A stretch of DNA of 64,000 bases. Source: Williamsia faeni (GTDB lineage Bacteria > Actinomycetota > Actinomycetes > Mycobacteriales > Mycobacteriaceae). How positions within the stretch are numbered: the stretch's first letter is position 1; each line of letters begins with the position of its first letter. The notes below the pieces were generated by a model that saw only the letters and a list, made by a program, of their open reading frames with translations, had not been told where the DNA came from and did not search any database. Positions 34,862 through 44,012 of the stretch are shown here, piece after piece. The stretch covers positions 29,005 to 93,004 of the forward strand of contig QJJF01000001.1 of the NCBI GenBank assembly GCA_003202005.1. Direction: 5' to 3'. A program made the translations under genes and the position numbers.

Positions 34862-35974
34862 ATGAAAACCAAGGCAGCAGTACTGCTCGAGGTCGGCAAG
34901 CCGTTCGAGATCATGGAGCTCGACCTCGACGGCCCGGGCGCGGGTGAAGTCCTGATCAAATACACCGCCGCCGGTCTGTGTCATTCCGATCTGCACCTGA
35001 CCGACGGGGATCTGCCACCGCGCTTCCCCATCGTCGGCGGACACGAGGGTTCGGGCATCATCGAAGAAGTCGGGCCCGGAGTGACCAAGGTCAAGCCCGG
35101 CGATCACGTCGTCTGCAGCTTCATCCCGAACTGTGGCACCTGCCGTTACTGTTCGACCGGCCGCCAGAATCTCTGCGACATGGGCGCCACGATCCTGGAG
35201 GGTTCGATGCCCGACGGATCGTTCCGATTCCATGGTGACGGACAGGATTTCGGCGCCATGTGCATGCTCGGCACGTTTGCCGAGCGCGCCACCATCTCGC
35301 AGCACTCGGTGGTCAAGGTCGATGACTGGCTACCCCTGGAAACCGCGGTACTCGTCGGATGTGGTGTCCCCTCGGGCTGGGGTACCGCGGTGAACGCCGG
35401 CAATCTGCGGAATGGAGACACCGCCGTCATCTACGGCATCGGCGGACTCGGGATCAACGCCGTTCAGGGTGCTGTCGGCGCCGGCTGCAAGTACGTCGTG
35501 GTGGTTGATCCGGTCGCTCTCAAGCGCGACACCGCGTTGAAGTTCGGTGCGACACATGCGTTTGCCGATGCGGCCAGTGCCGCCGAGAAGGTGAGCGAGC
35601 TGACCTGGGGCCAGGGCGCCGATGCTGCGCTGATCCTGGTCGGCACGGTGGATCAGGAAGTCGTTTCGGCCGCCACCGCGGTCATCGGAAAGGGTGGCAC
35701 GGTGGTCATCACCGGTCTCGCCAATCCGGCGAAACTGACCGTTCAGGTGTCGGGTACCGACCTGACCCTCAACCAGAAGACCATCAAGGGCAGCCTGTTC
35801 GGCTCGATGAACCCGCAGTACGACATCGTCAAACTGCTCCGGATGTACGACGCCGGAGTACTCAAGCTCGACGAGCTGATCACCAAGACCTACACCCTCG
35901 AGGAGGTAAACGAGGGTTACCAGGATCTGCGTGACGGCAAGAACATTCGCGGTGTGATCCACCACGCCGCATAA
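34862..35974 (+). CDS. NDMA-dependent (mycofactocin-linked) zinc alcohol dehydrogenase
   Basis: The 370-residue zinc alcohol dehydrogenase has catalytic-zinc Cys40 (AAGLCHSD) and His61/Glu62 (GGHEGSG), structural-zinc cysteines 91, 94, 97 and 105, and a GIGGLGINAVQG Rossmann loop. Its sequence fits the class with firmly bound NAD that needs the artificial acceptor NDMA in vitro and mycofactocin in the cell. It would oxidise primary alcohols and pass electrons to mycofactocin rather than release NADH. GAGAGGG upstream supports the ATG. The biosynthetic mft genes lie 30 kb away in the same window. Confidence 0.88.
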   Translation: MKTKAAVLLEVGKPFEIMELDLDGPGAGEVLIKYTAAGLCHSDLHLTDGDLPPRFPIVGGHEGSGIIEEVGPGVTKVKPGDHVVCSFIPNCGTCRYCSTGRQNLCDMGATILEGSMPDGSFRFHGDGQDFGAMCMLGTFAERATISQHSVVKVDDWLPLETAVLVGCGVPSGWGTAVNAGNLRNGDTAVIYGIGGLGINAVQGAVGAGCKYVVVVDPVALKRDTALKFGATHAFADAASAAEKVSELTWGQGADAALILVGTVDQEVVSAATAVIGKGGTVVITGLANPAKLTVQVSGTDLTLNQKTIKGSLFGSMNPQYDIVKLLRMYDAGVLKLDELITKTYTLEEVNEGYQDLRDGKNIRGVIHHAA

Positions 35975-36048
35975 CCCGGCCCTCTGCGGCCTTCGGCAAC
36001 CCCCATCGGCTCTCACCCCTCGGAGCTCGGTGGGGGTTGCAGGCCGGG
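35975..36048. terminator. Hairpin between convergent genes
   Basis: CCCGGCC pairs with GGCCGGG (35975-35981 with 36042-36048), and GCAACCCCCA with TGGGGGTTGC (35996-36005 with 36031-36040), with an internal loop between. It fills the 75 bases between the alcohol dehydrogenase and the convergent hydratase gene, so it can terminate both. Confidence 0.7.
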
Positions 36049-36049
36049 C

Positions 36050-36859
36050 TCACTTCTTGTTGCGGGCCAGGCTTTCCTGGCGGGCGCGCACCACCGCGAT
36101 CTGCTCCGGGGAACCGATCAGTTCCCGGATCGCGACCTGCTCCGCGTCGAATCCCGCGGCCAGATCGGTTCGGCCGGCCAGTTCCAGAAGCGCCTTGGCA
36201 TGCACCAGCGCATTTCGGGAGTTCCCGGCGATCTCGGTGGCCAGCGCCGTTGCCGCGACGACCGGGTTCGCATTGGTCCGGGTGGCCAAACCCAGTGTGA
36301 GCGCCTCGGTTCCGGAGATCTGACGACCGGTGAAGACCAGTTCCTTGGCCACGTCGCGGCCGACGAGTTCGGGAAGGATCTGGGTTCCGGTCATGTCGGG
36401 AATCAGCCCCCAGACAATCTCCATCACCGACAGTTTGGTCTCCGGCCCGACAATCCGGATGTCGGCGCCGAGAGCCAACTGCAATCCCCCACCGAACGCC
36501 ACACCGTGCACGGCTGCGATCACCGGCACGGGCACCAGTGACCAGACGTGCACGGCCTGCTGCCCCAGCGCGGCTGCAGCGCCGAGCCGGGGGCGCTCGA
36601 TCACCACCGCCTCGGCCCCCGACGCCATCCGCTCGAACTCCGCCATGTCCAGACCCGCGCAAAAGGCACGGCCTTCACCGGCGAGGACCACCGCGGAGAC
36701 GTCGGTCCTTGTGATGAGTTCTTCGCCCACCGCTGTGAGCTGCTCGAACATCGCCCCGTTGAGAGCGTTCATCTTGTCCGGACGATTGAGCCGCACCTGC
36801 GCGACCCCATCTTTCACGTCGCACGTCACCACGGCTTCTGCGTTCGGGGTTTGCGTCAT
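36050..36859 (-). CDS. Enoyl-CoA hydratase/isomerase family protein
   Basis: The 269-residue crotonase-fold protein has the two oxyanion-hole regions, AFCAGLDMAEF and VHGVAFGGGLQLALGADIRI, and the LIPDMTGTQILPELVG segment. One or both usual catalytic glutamates cannot be identified with certainty, so hydratase versus isomerase is open. It is the only coding gene between the dehydrogenase pair and the ArsR gene. Confidence 0.82.
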   Translation of the reverse strand: MTQTPNAEAVVTCDVKDGVAQVRLNRPDKMNALNGAMFEQLTAVGEELITRTDVSAVVLAGEGRAFCAGLDMAEFERMASGAEAVVIERPRLGAAAALGQQAVHVWSLVPVPVIAAVHGVAFGGGLQLALGADIRIVGPETKLSVMEIVWGLIPDMTGTQILPELVGRDVAKELVFTGRQISGTEALTLGLATRTNANPVVAATALATEIAGNSRNALVHAKALLELAGRTDLAAGFDAEQVAIRELIGSPEQIAVVRARQESLARNKK

Positions 36860-36914
36860 GAACCGTTCCTACCAGACCACCCACCCAAAATCCGTCGAGC
36901 GATGCCAAACGGAC

Positions 36915-37061
36915 CATCGAGCGTGCCCACATCACCAGCGAGCGTGCCAAAGACACTGTGGCACGAGCCGCGATGTGCAACTAGAGCACGGTCAACGGTC
37001 CGTTCGGCACGGTCGGCGGTGTTGTGGGCACGGTCGACGGTGTTGTCGGCACGGTCAAGGG
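36915..37061. repeat. 21-bp repeat array B, inverted arrangement
   Basis: Two copies in one direction (CGAGCGTGCC at 36917 and 36938, 21 bases apart) are followed by four copies in the other (GGCACGGTC or GAGCACGGTC at about 36984, 37005, 37026 and 37047, again 21 apart). The last copy runs into the ArsR stop codon. The halves can pair to give a long stem. Confidence 0.8.
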
Positions 37062-37378
37062 TTTTCGGCCTGTTCCTTGATTGCGGCCAGTCGGCGATCC
37101 CACCCGGAGGCGATGCCGTCCAACTCGCGGGCAACCGTACTCAGCCGGGCACCGACTGCGGTGAACCGCACTTCGCGGCCCACCTTGTCCGACGACACGA
37201 GACCGGTTTCCTCCAGTACCGCAAGGTGTTTGGCGATCGCCTGACGGGACACCGGGAACTCGGCGGCCAGCGCCGAGGCCGATGCGGACGACTTTCCCAG
37301 CCGCACCAACAGATTCCAGCGGGTGTCATCGGCCAGCGCCGCGAAAACAACAGGCAGAGCCGGTTCAGCCACGGGCAT
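37055..37378 (-). CDS. ArsR-family transcriptional regulator
   Basis: The 107-residue winged-helix protein has FAALADDTRWNLLVRLG, the recognition region PVSRQAIAKHLAVLEETGLV and the wing GREVRFTA. It lacks the metal-binding Cys motif of metal-sensing ArsR proteins. The ATG at 37378 overlaps the upstream SRPBCC gene by 14 bases. The pair is a common cassette in which ArsR represses both genes. Confidence 0.88.
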   Translation of the reverse strand: MPVAEPALPVVFAALADDTRWNLLVRLGKSSASASALAAEFPVSRQAIAKHLAVLEETGLVSSDKVGREVRFTAVGARLSTVARELDGIASGWDRRLAAIKEQAENP

Positions 37379-37823
37379 CAGCGTGCACATTTTCGACGTA
37401 TCGTTTTGCGACACCGAGCTCGATGGTCCAGCCCTCGGTGTTCTCGTCGAGCCTCTTGCGTCGCGCGGCGGCATCACCCGGCAAGGACGCGAAGCCGCTC
37501 TCGAGAACCCTGAGAGTCACTGAATCGGCGGATGTCTCATCGATCCAGAACTCGACGAGGGTCGATGCGCTCGCGGCGTCATCCACGTCTGCCATCCAGC
37601 GAAATGCCGCGTACTTCGGCGGGTCGAGCGTCACGGTTCGGAATGCAAATGCACCATGTTTCGGATCGTGGATGATGCTGACATCCCCCGACTTCTCGAT
37701 GCGGTGTTCGGTGATCTCCTCATTGTTGATGAACCAGCCCGGTTCGGAGATCAGTGTCCAGACGCGCCCGGCCGGCGCGTTGATGTCGATCTGCTTTTCG
37801 ATGCGATCAAGTTCTACAGTCAT
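37365..37823 (-). CDS. SRPBCC (AHSA1-like) domain protein
   Basis: The 152-residue protein is a START/Bet v1-like fold, with IEKQIDINAPAGRVWTLISEP at the start and SVTLRVLESGFASLP in the C-terminal half. It has a ligand-binding cavity of unknown specificity. ATG 37823 has GAGGAAG upstream; a longer start at 37856 has none. Confidence 0.82.
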   Translation of the reverse strand: MTVELDRIEKQIDINAPAGRVWTLISEPGWFINNEEITEHRIEKSGDVSIIHDPKHGAFAFRTVTLDPPKYAAFRWMADVDDAASASTLVEFWIDETSADSVTLRVLESGFASLPGDAAARRKRLDENTEGWTIELGVAKRYVENVHADARG

Positions 37824-37884
37824 GGCTTCCTCGGGTCGATGATTTTTTTCCTGCAACCAGATGATTGCACATCACCTTCCCATC

Positions 37885-37904
37885 ATGCAACCCCTTGGTT
37901 GCAT
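37885..37904. promoter_or_regulatory. Candidate ArsR operator upstream of the SRPBCC-arsR pair
   Basis: ATGCAACC-CCTT-GGTTGCAT has perfect eight-base arms. A further half-site TGCAACC lies at 37852-37858. The site is 60-80 bases upstream of the SRPBCC start and is typical in form of operators for ArsR regulators paired with SRPBCC genes. It is also near the end of the neighbouring TetR gene. Confidence 0.5.
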
Positions 37905-37920
37905 ATTGTTCCCGCGCCGA

Positions 37921-38523
37921 TCAGGACAACGATTCGCGCAACACCTGGGCCCAGGTAGCCACCACCTGTTTGCGTCGTGCGGAGTCGTCGGACAATGTGT
38001 CGGCCAGACCCAGTCCGCGAGCGAAGTCGAGGGTGGCCTGCACCAGCCGGTGAATGCGCGGATCGCTGTCGTTGACGCCCAGCATCTGCACCGTCATCCG
38101 ATGTGCCGCAACGCCAAATCTTCCCTCGAGCGGAAGTATCAGCTCCTTGAGCGCCTGATCGGAGGCCGCCGCGCACCACACCTGCAGTGCCGCCTTGAAC
38201 TCCACACCCGTGTAGAACTCGACGGCGGTCGACACCGCGACCTCGATTCGCCTTTCACCCTGGGGCAGATGGTTGGCCTCCTCGGCGGCGCGCCCCGTGA
38301 GCAGTTCGAAGGCGTGCTCGAGCGCCGCTGTGATCAGGTCTTCGCGCGTGGGGAAATGGTGTTGGGCCGCGCCACGAGAGACCCCCGCGCGGGTCGCGAC
38401 AACACCCACACTGCAGGCTGCCCATCCATCGGTCGCCAGAACATCGATGGTGGCATCGAGAAGTCGCTGACGGGTCGCTCGGCTGCGATCCTGCTGCGGT
38501 GACCGCGTGGTGCCCCGGGTCAT
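37921..38523 (-). CDS. TetR-family regulator of the AtuA-type operon
   Basis: The 200-residue TetR protein has an HTH with CSVGVVATRAGVSRGAAQHHFP. It is last in an eight-gene operon and its ATG overlaps the hydratase stop by four bases, so it probably autoregulates that operon. The operator is not identified. Confidence 0.88.
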   Translation of the reverse strand: MTRGTTRSPQQDRSRATRQRLLDATIDVLATDGWAACSVGVVATRAGVSRGAAQHHFPTREDLITAALEHAFELLTGRAAEEANHLPQGERRIEVAVSTAVEFYTGVEFKAALQVWCAAASDQALKELILPLEGRFGVAAHRMTVQMLGVNDSDPRIHRLVQATLDFARGLGLADTLSDDSARRKQVVATWAQVLRESLS

Positions 38524-39287
38524 CGCTCGACCACCCACGGCGGCGACTGCCTGTTCAGAAACGCCATCATGCCTGCCCTGGCCTCATCCGAGGCGAACAG
38601 CGCCGCCGACTCCGATGCCAACCGCTGTGCATCGGCATCGAACCCGGCCAGGATGGCCGCGGTGGTCAGCTTCTTGCCGGCCGCCAAACCCTGCGGTGAC
38701 CCCTTGCACAGGTCGCCGCACCACTGCGCCACCACCTCATCAACGGTTGCCGAGTCGGTGGCGGCAACGGTGATCAGGCCGATCTCCTCGGCCGTCGTCG
38801 CATCGAACTTCTCGCCGGTGAGAAAGTATCGTCCGGCCGCCCGCGACGTCAGTCGCGGGAGAACGGCGAGGGAGATCATCGACGGCGCCACGCCGATCCG
38901 GACCTCGGTCAGCGCAAATGTGCTCGCCGGCCCCGCGACCACCAGATCGCAGGACCCGACGAACCCGAATCCCCCAGCGCGGACATGACCGTCGATCCGG
39001 CCGATCACCGGCTTGGGCAACTCGAGAATCAACCGCATCAGGTCAATCATCACCTCGGGACGCGCCGTCCCCGCCTCACTGAGATCTGCTCCGGCGCAGA
39101 AGGTTCCGCCGGTGTGTGTCAGCACGACTGCCCGGACCTCCGGATCGCCGGCGGCGTCGCTCAACCGGCCGGCGAGCTGCTCGGTCAGTGCCGCAGAGAT
39201 CGCGTTGCGGTTGGCCGGCGAATCCAGCGTGATGGTGGCAATCGCGGCATCGACGCGGTATCGAACAACTTCGCTCATCGGGCTCAT
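38520..39287 (-). CDS. Enoyl-CoA hydratase (AtuE/crotonase-like)
   Basis: The 255-residue crotonase-fold protein has TFCAGADLSE and GRIDGHVRAGGFGFVGSCDLVVAG. Near the end a short Pro-rich tail is present. In the operon it is the candidate hydratase for an unsaturated branched acyl-CoA such as isohexenylglutaconyl-CoA or methylglutaconyl-CoA; which of these cannot be told. The start could be 39287 or 39278; 39287 lies five bases after the upstream stop. Confidence 0.8.
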   Translation of the reverse strand: MSPMSEVVRYRVDAAIATITLDSPANRNAISAALTEQLAGRLSDAAGDPEVRAVVLTHTGGTFCAGADLSEAGTARPEVMIDLMRLILELPKPVIGRIDGHVRAGGFGFVGSCDLVVAGPASTFALTEVRIGVAPSMISLAVLPRLTSRAAGRYFLTGEKFDATTAEEIGLITVAATDSATVDEVVAQWCGDLCKGSPQGLAAGKKLTTAAILAGFDADAQRLASESAALFASDEARAGMMAFLNRQSPPWVVER

Positions 39288-39292
39288 CGGCG

Positions 39293-40450
39293 TCAGTACG
39301 ACTTGGGAAGGCCGAGGCTGTTCTGCGCCAAGAAGTTCAGGATCATCTCCCGGCTCACCGGCGCTACCCGTGCGATCCGACACAGATTCAGCAGCGGCGC
39401 CAGACCGTATTCGGTCGACAATCCGTTGCCGCCCAAGGAATGTACTGCCTGATCGACGATTTTCACGCAGGCCTCCGCGGCTGCGTACTTCGCCATGTTG
39501 GCCGGCTCGGCCGCGCCCCAATCATCACCGGCGTCGTACAACGTCGCCGCCTTCTGCATCATCAGCTTGGCCAGTTCCATCTCGATCTTGCCGACGGCCA
39601 GCGGGTGCGCGATGGCCTGGTGCGCGCCGATCGGTGTCTTCCAGACGGTCCGTTCATTGACGTACTCGACCGCACGGCCCAGTGCATACCGGCCCATCCC
39701 GACCGCACTGGCCGCCGCCATGATTCGTTCCGGATTGAGTCCGGCGAACAGTTGACTCAGCGCCGCATCCTCGGATCCGACCAGGGCATCGGCGGGCAGC
39801 CGGACATCGTCGAGGAACAACAGAAACTGCTTCTCGGGATTGACCAGATCCATCTCGATCTGATTGAACTCGAAGTTCGGCGCATCGGTGGGAACGATGA
39901 ACAACGCCGGCTTGAGCCGTCCGGTCTTCGCGTCTTCGGTGCGCGCCACGATGAGCACTGCCTGCGCCTGATCAACACCCGAGACGTAGATCTTGCGCCC
40001 CGACAGCAACCAGTCGCCGCCATCACGCCTGGCCGTGGTGGTGATGTTGTGAGAGTTGGACCCGGCATCGGGCTCGGTGATGCCGAATGCCATCGTGATC
40101 GATCCGTCGGCCAGCCCCGGCAGCCAGGTCTGCTTCTGCTCGTCGGTACCGAACCGTGCGATCACGTTGCCGCAGATGGCCGGGGACACAACCATCATCA
40201 GCAGACCGCTGCCGATGGCCGCGAGTTCCTCCATCACAATCGCCAGCTCGTACATACCCGCGCCGCCACCGCCGTACTCCTCTGGCAGGTTCACACCGAT
40301 GAAGCCGAGTTTGCCCGCCTCGGCCCACAGTTCGTCCGTCTTGCGGCCGCTGCGGGCACAATCCAAGAAGTACTCATGCCCGAATCGACCACCGAGTGCG
40401 GCCACCGAACTGCGCAACGCCTTCTGCTCGGCTGTCTCCACAAAACTCAC
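39293..40450 (-). CDS. Acyl-CoA dehydrogenase (FadE, AtuD-like)
   Basis: The 385-residue flavoprotein has GVNLPEEYGGGG, GITEPDAGSNSHNI, and NPERIMAAASAVGMGRYAL, whose Glu is in the position used by isovaleryl- and long-chain enzymes. The canonical C-terminal EGT motif is missing (ARVAPVSREM). It is one of two FadE proteins in the operon; one may act on citronellyl-CoA-type 3-methyl acids. It begins 13 bases after the carboxylase alpha gene. Confidence 0.86.
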   Translation of the reverse strand: MSFVETAEQKALRSSVAALGGRFGHEYFLDCARSGRKTDELWAEAGKLGFIGVNLPEEYGGGGAGMYELAIVMEELAAIGSGLLMMVVSPAICGNVIARFGTDEQKQTWLPGLADGSITMAFGITEPDAGSNSHNITTTARRDGGDWLLSGRKIYVSGVDQAQAVLIVARTEDAKTGRLKPALFIVPTDAPNFEFNQIEMDLVNPEKQFLLFLDDVRLPADALVGSEDAALSQLFAGLNPERIMAAASAVGMGRYALGRAVEYVNERTVWKTPIGAHQAIAHPLAVGKIEMELAKLMMQKAATLYDAGDDWGAAEPANMAKYAAAEACVKIVDQAVHSLGGNGLSTEYGLAPLLNLCRIARVAPVSREMILNFLAQNSLGLPKSY

Positions 40451-40463
40451 GATGCCTTCTCCC

Positions 40464-42437
40464 TCAGTTGCTTTCGGCTATCACGGCAAGGATTTCTCCC
40501 ACCGACACCTGTTGTCCCGGTGCCACCGGGAGTTCTTCCACGATCCCGTCCGCGGTGGCGGCAATCGTGTGTTCCATCTTCATCGCCTCGAGCCACATCA
40601 ACGGCTCGCCGCGGGCGACCTGTTGACCGAGTGTCACCGCCACCCGGATGACCGAGCCCGGCATCGGCGCCAGCAACGAGCCCGGCGCGTTCACCTCGGC
40701 CGGATCCACGAACCTGGCCTTGCGGGCCAGCGCCACCGATCCACCGGCGAAGTCGGCCCACACACTCTCACCATTGCGGCCGACCGTAAACTTCCGGTCC
40801 ACCCCGGAAACGGTGAGAACCACTGCATCACTGTCGATTCGGGTCACCGTCACATCTGGATCGTCGGGCAGGACGACACCGTCGCGAGTGTGGCGGTAGT
40901 CGACCGAGATCTCGCGCTCACCGTAGAGGTAGCTCTTGGACTGCGGGCTCGAGGCAAGGTTGCGCCAGCCCGAGGGCAGCGGTCGACCCGAGCGCCGGCG
41001 GTTGATCTCGGCGTCCGCCAATGCCACCGCAACCGCGGCGAGGCGCACCTGACTGTCGTCGGCCAGCGGAGCCGCGAGCACATCGAGTCCCACCTCGTCG
41101 ATGAACTTGGTGGTTGTGTTGCCACTCCGAAAATCAGGGTGCCGCAACATGTTCACCAGCATGTCGCGGTTGGTGCGGGGTCCGTGCAACTGTGCCGACG
41201 CCAGCGCCCGGGCCAGGATGTTGATCGCGGAGTTGCGGTCGGGCGCCCAGCTGATGACCTTGGCCAGCATCGGATCGTAGAAGGTCGACACCTCGCCGCC
41301 GTCGATGATGCCGGAATCGACGCGCACACCGGGTTCGGTGAGCCGTCCGAACCGGACGTCGGCAGCAACTGCGAACCGATGGAACTGTCCGGACTGCGGT
41401 TGCCAGTCGGCAGCGGGATCCTCTGCGTACAGCCGGACCTCGATCGAATGTCCCTGCAATTGCGGAGGACGTGGCGGCAACAGTTCACCGCGGGCGATCT
41501 GCAGTTGCCAGGCGACGAGATCGAGTTTGGTGGTCTCTTCGGTCACCGGATGTTCCACCTGCAGGCGGGTGTTCATCTCCAGGAAGTAGAACCGGCCGTC
41601 ATCGTCGGCAAGGAACTCCACGGTGCCGGCCCCGGTATACCCGATGGCCGATGCGGCGGCGCGGGCGGCGTCGAACAGCTTGTCGCGCAGTCCGGTTCCG
41701 ACACGCTCCACCAGTGGTGACGGCGCCTCCTCGATGACCTTCTGATGCCGGCGCTGGATCGAGCACTCGCGTTCACCGACGGCCCACATGGTGCCGGCGT
41801 TGTCGCCGAGTACCTGCACCTCGATGTGGTGGCCCCGTTCGATGAACGGTTCGCAGAACACGGTGTCGTCGCCGAACGCCGACAACGCTTCCCGGCGGGC
41901 ACCTTCGACCTGTTCGGCGAGTTGCCCGAGGTCGCGGACGATGCGCATGCCGCGTCCGCCGCCACCGGCCGAAGCCTTGATCAGGACCGGCAGCTGGTCG
42001 GCGGTCACCGTGGCCGGATCGAGGTTGTCCAGGGTGGGGACGCCCGCCTGGCTCATCATCGCCTTGGCATTGACTTTCGATCCCATCGCCACGATCGCGG
42101 CGGGATCAGGCCCGATCCAGGTCAGGTCGGCATCGAGTACCGCCTGCGCGAATTCGGCGTTCTCCGAGAGGAATCCGTAGCCGGGGTGGACCGCATCGGC
42201 ACCGGCGGCCAGAGCTGCGGCGATCACCTTGGCGGCATCGAGGTAGGTCTCGGCGGAGGTGTTGCCCGGCAGTCGCACCGCGACGTCGGCCTCCCCGACG
42301 TGGGGTGCGCGGCTGTCCGGGTCGGAATACACCGCGACGGTGCCGATCCCGAGCCGGCGGCAAGTCGCGAACACCCGCCGGGCGATCTCGCCCCGGTTGG
42401 CGACGAGCACAGAGGTCACGTTCTTGTCAGTCATCAC
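40464..42437 (-). CDS. Acyl-CoA carboxylase alpha subunit (biotin carboxylase and biotin carrier)
   Basis: The 657-residue protein has an N-terminal biotin carboxylase (VHPGYGFLSENAEFA, the ATP-grasp loop KASAGGGGRGMRIV, EMNTRLQVEHPVTE) and a C-terminal biotinyl domain with biotin-accepting Lys620 in EAMKM. It pairs with the beta subunit in the next gene. Candidates are 3-methylcrotonyl-CoA carboxylase (as M. tuberculosis AccA1) or geranyl-CoA carboxylase (AtuF); the adjacent AtuA protein favours the second or a dual enzyme. Confidence 0.9.
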   Translation of the reverse strand: MMTDKNVTSVLVANRGEIARRVFATCRRLGIGTVAVYSDPDSRAPHVGEADVAVRLPGNTSAETYLDAAKVIAAALAAGADAVHPGYGFLSENAEFAQAVLDADLTWIGPDPAAIVAMGSKVNAKAMMSQAGVPTLDNLDPATVTADQLPVLIKASAGGGGRGMRIVRDLGQLAEQVEGARREALSAFGDDTVFCEPFIERGHHIEVQVLGDNAGTMWAVGERECSIQRRHQKVIEEAPSPLVERVGTGLRDKLFDAARAAASAIGYTGAGTVEFLADDDGRFYFLEMNTRLQVEHPVTEETTKLDLVAWQLQIARGELLPPRPPQLQGHSIEVRLYAEDPAADWQPQSGQFHRFAVAADVRFGRLTEPGVRVDSGIIDGGEVSTFYDPMLAKVISWAPDRNSAINILARALASAQLHGPRTNRDMLVNMLRHPDFRSGNTTTKFIDEVGLDVLAAPLADDSQVRLAAVAVALADAEINRRRSGRPLPSGWRNLASSPQSKSYLYGEREISVDYRHTRDGVVLPDDPDVTVTRIDSDAVVLTVSGVDRKFTVGRNGESVWADFAGGSVALARKARFVDPAEVNAPGSLLAPMPGSVIRVAVTLGQQVARGEPLMWLEAMKMEHTIAATADGIVEELPVAPGQQVSVGEILAVIAESN

Positions 42438-42440
42438 CCA

Positions 42441-44012
42441 TCACATCCGGAAAACGCCGAAGTTGCTCGTACCCTGCACGGGTCCGTTGTCGATCGCCGA
42501 GAGGCACAGTCCGAGAACAGTTCTGCTGTCCCGCGGATCGATGATGCCGTCGTCGTACAGCATTCCGGACAGGAACGCCGGCATCGATTCCTTCTCGATC
42601 TGGGCCTCGATCATGGCCCGCATCCCGGCGTCCGCCTCTTCATCCACGGTGCCGCCGCGAGCTTCGGTGGCACTGCGCGCGACCATCGAGATCACTCCGG
42701 CGAGCTGGGCTGCACCCATCACCGCGGATTTGGCACTGGGCCAACTGAACAGAAAGCGGGGGTTGAAGGCCCTTCCACACATCCCGTAGTGCCCGGCTCC
42801 GTAGCTCGCACCGATCAGCATCGAGATGTGCGGGACAGTCGAGTTCGACACCGCATTGATCATCATCGAGCCGTGTTTGATGATGCCGCCACGCTCGTAC
42901 TCCTGCCCCACCATGTATCCGGTTGTGTTGTGCAGGAACAACAGCGGGGTGTTGGATCGGTTGGCCAGCTGGATGAACTGGGTTGCCTTCTGCGACTCGG
43001 CGCTGAACAGCACGCCTTGCGCGTTCGCCAGGATCCCGATCGGATAGCCGTGGATACGCGCCCACCCGGTGCAGAGCGACGAACCGTACTCAGGCTTGAA
43101 CTCATCGAAGAGGCTCTCGTCGACGATCCGGGTGATCACATCGCGCGGGTCGAACGGGATCCGGAGGTCACCGGGAACGATCCCGAGTAGATCCTCAGCG
43201 TGGTATTTGGGGTCGAGGGACGGTGCCACCGGACCCGGCCCCTGCTTGTGCCAGTTGAGCCGGGCGACGATCCGTCGGCCGAGTCGAATCGCATCCTGCT
43301 CGTCGGCGGCGTAGTAGTCGGCCAGACCGGACTGCCGGGCATGCATCTGTGCGCCACCCAGTGATTCATCGTCGCTGACCTCGCCGGTGGCCATCTTCAC
43401 CAGCGGCGGACCACCGAGGAACACCTTGGATTGCCCCTCGATCATCACCGTGTGATCCGACATCCCCGGCAGATAGGCGCCGCCGGCCGTGGAGTTTCCG
43501 AAAACCAGTGCGATGGTGGGGATGCCGGCCGCCGACAACCGGGTGATGTCGCGGAACATGGCCCCGCCGGGGATGAAGACCTCTTTCTGCGTCGGCAGGT
43601 CTGCTCCCCCGGACTCCACCAGGTTGATCAGTGGCAGCCGGTTTTCCAGCGCGATCTGATTGGCCCGCAGCCCCTTACGCAGGGTCCAGGGGTTGGAGGT
43701 GCCGCCGCGAACGGTGGGGTCGTTGGCGATGAGCACACATTCGACCCCTTCCACCACGCCGATACCGGTGACGATGGAAGCACCTACCGGGAACTCGGAT
43801 CCATATGCCGCGATCGGAGCGAGCTCGAGGAACGCGCTGTCCTCGTCGATGAGCAGCTCGATCCGTTCCCGCGCCAGCAATTTGCCGCGCTCGCGGTGGC
43901 GGGCGACTTTCTTCTCCCCGCCACCGCCCAGCGCTGCGGCGAACAACTCCTCGAGCTCACCGATTTTGGTGAGCATCGTCTCCGCGGCCGAGCCGGGACC
44001 GGTGGTACTCAC
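42441..44012 (-). CDS. Acyl-CoA carboxylase beta subunit (carboxyltransferase)
   Basis: The 523-residue carboxyltransferase has the two crotonase-like halves, with VESGGADLPTQKEVFIPGG and LFLHNTTGYMVGQEYERGG oxyanion regions and GASYGAGHYGMCGRAF. The GGADLP and NTTGYMVG signatures are typical of methylcrotonyl- and geranyl-CoA carboxylases rather than acetyl/propionyl enzymes. The gap to the alpha gene is three bases. Confidence 0.9.
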   Translation of the reverse strand: MSTTGPGSAAETMLTKIGELEELFAAALGGGGEKKVARHRERGKLLARERIELLIDEDSAFLELAPIAAYGSEFPVGASIVTGIGVVEGVECVLIANDPTVRGGTSNPWTLRKGLRANQIALENRLPLINLVESGGADLPTQKEVFIPGGAMFRDITRLSAAGIPTIALVFGNSTAGGAYLPGMSDHTVMIEGQSKVFLGGPPLVKMATGEVSDDESLGGAQMHARQSGLADYYAADEQDAIRLGRRIVARLNWHKQGPGPVAPSLDPKYHAEDLLGIVPGDLRIPFDPRDVITRIVDESLFDEFKPEYGSSLCTGWARIHGYPIGILANAQGVLFSAESQKATQFIQLANRSNTPLLFLHNTTGYMVGQEYERGGIIKHGSMMINAVSNSTVPHISMLIGASYGAGHYGMCGRAFNPRFLFSWPSAKSAVMGAAQLAGVISMVARSATEARGGTVDEEADAGMRAMIEAQIEKESMPAFLSGMLYDDGIIDPRDSRTVLGLCLSAIDNGPVQGTSNFGVFRM

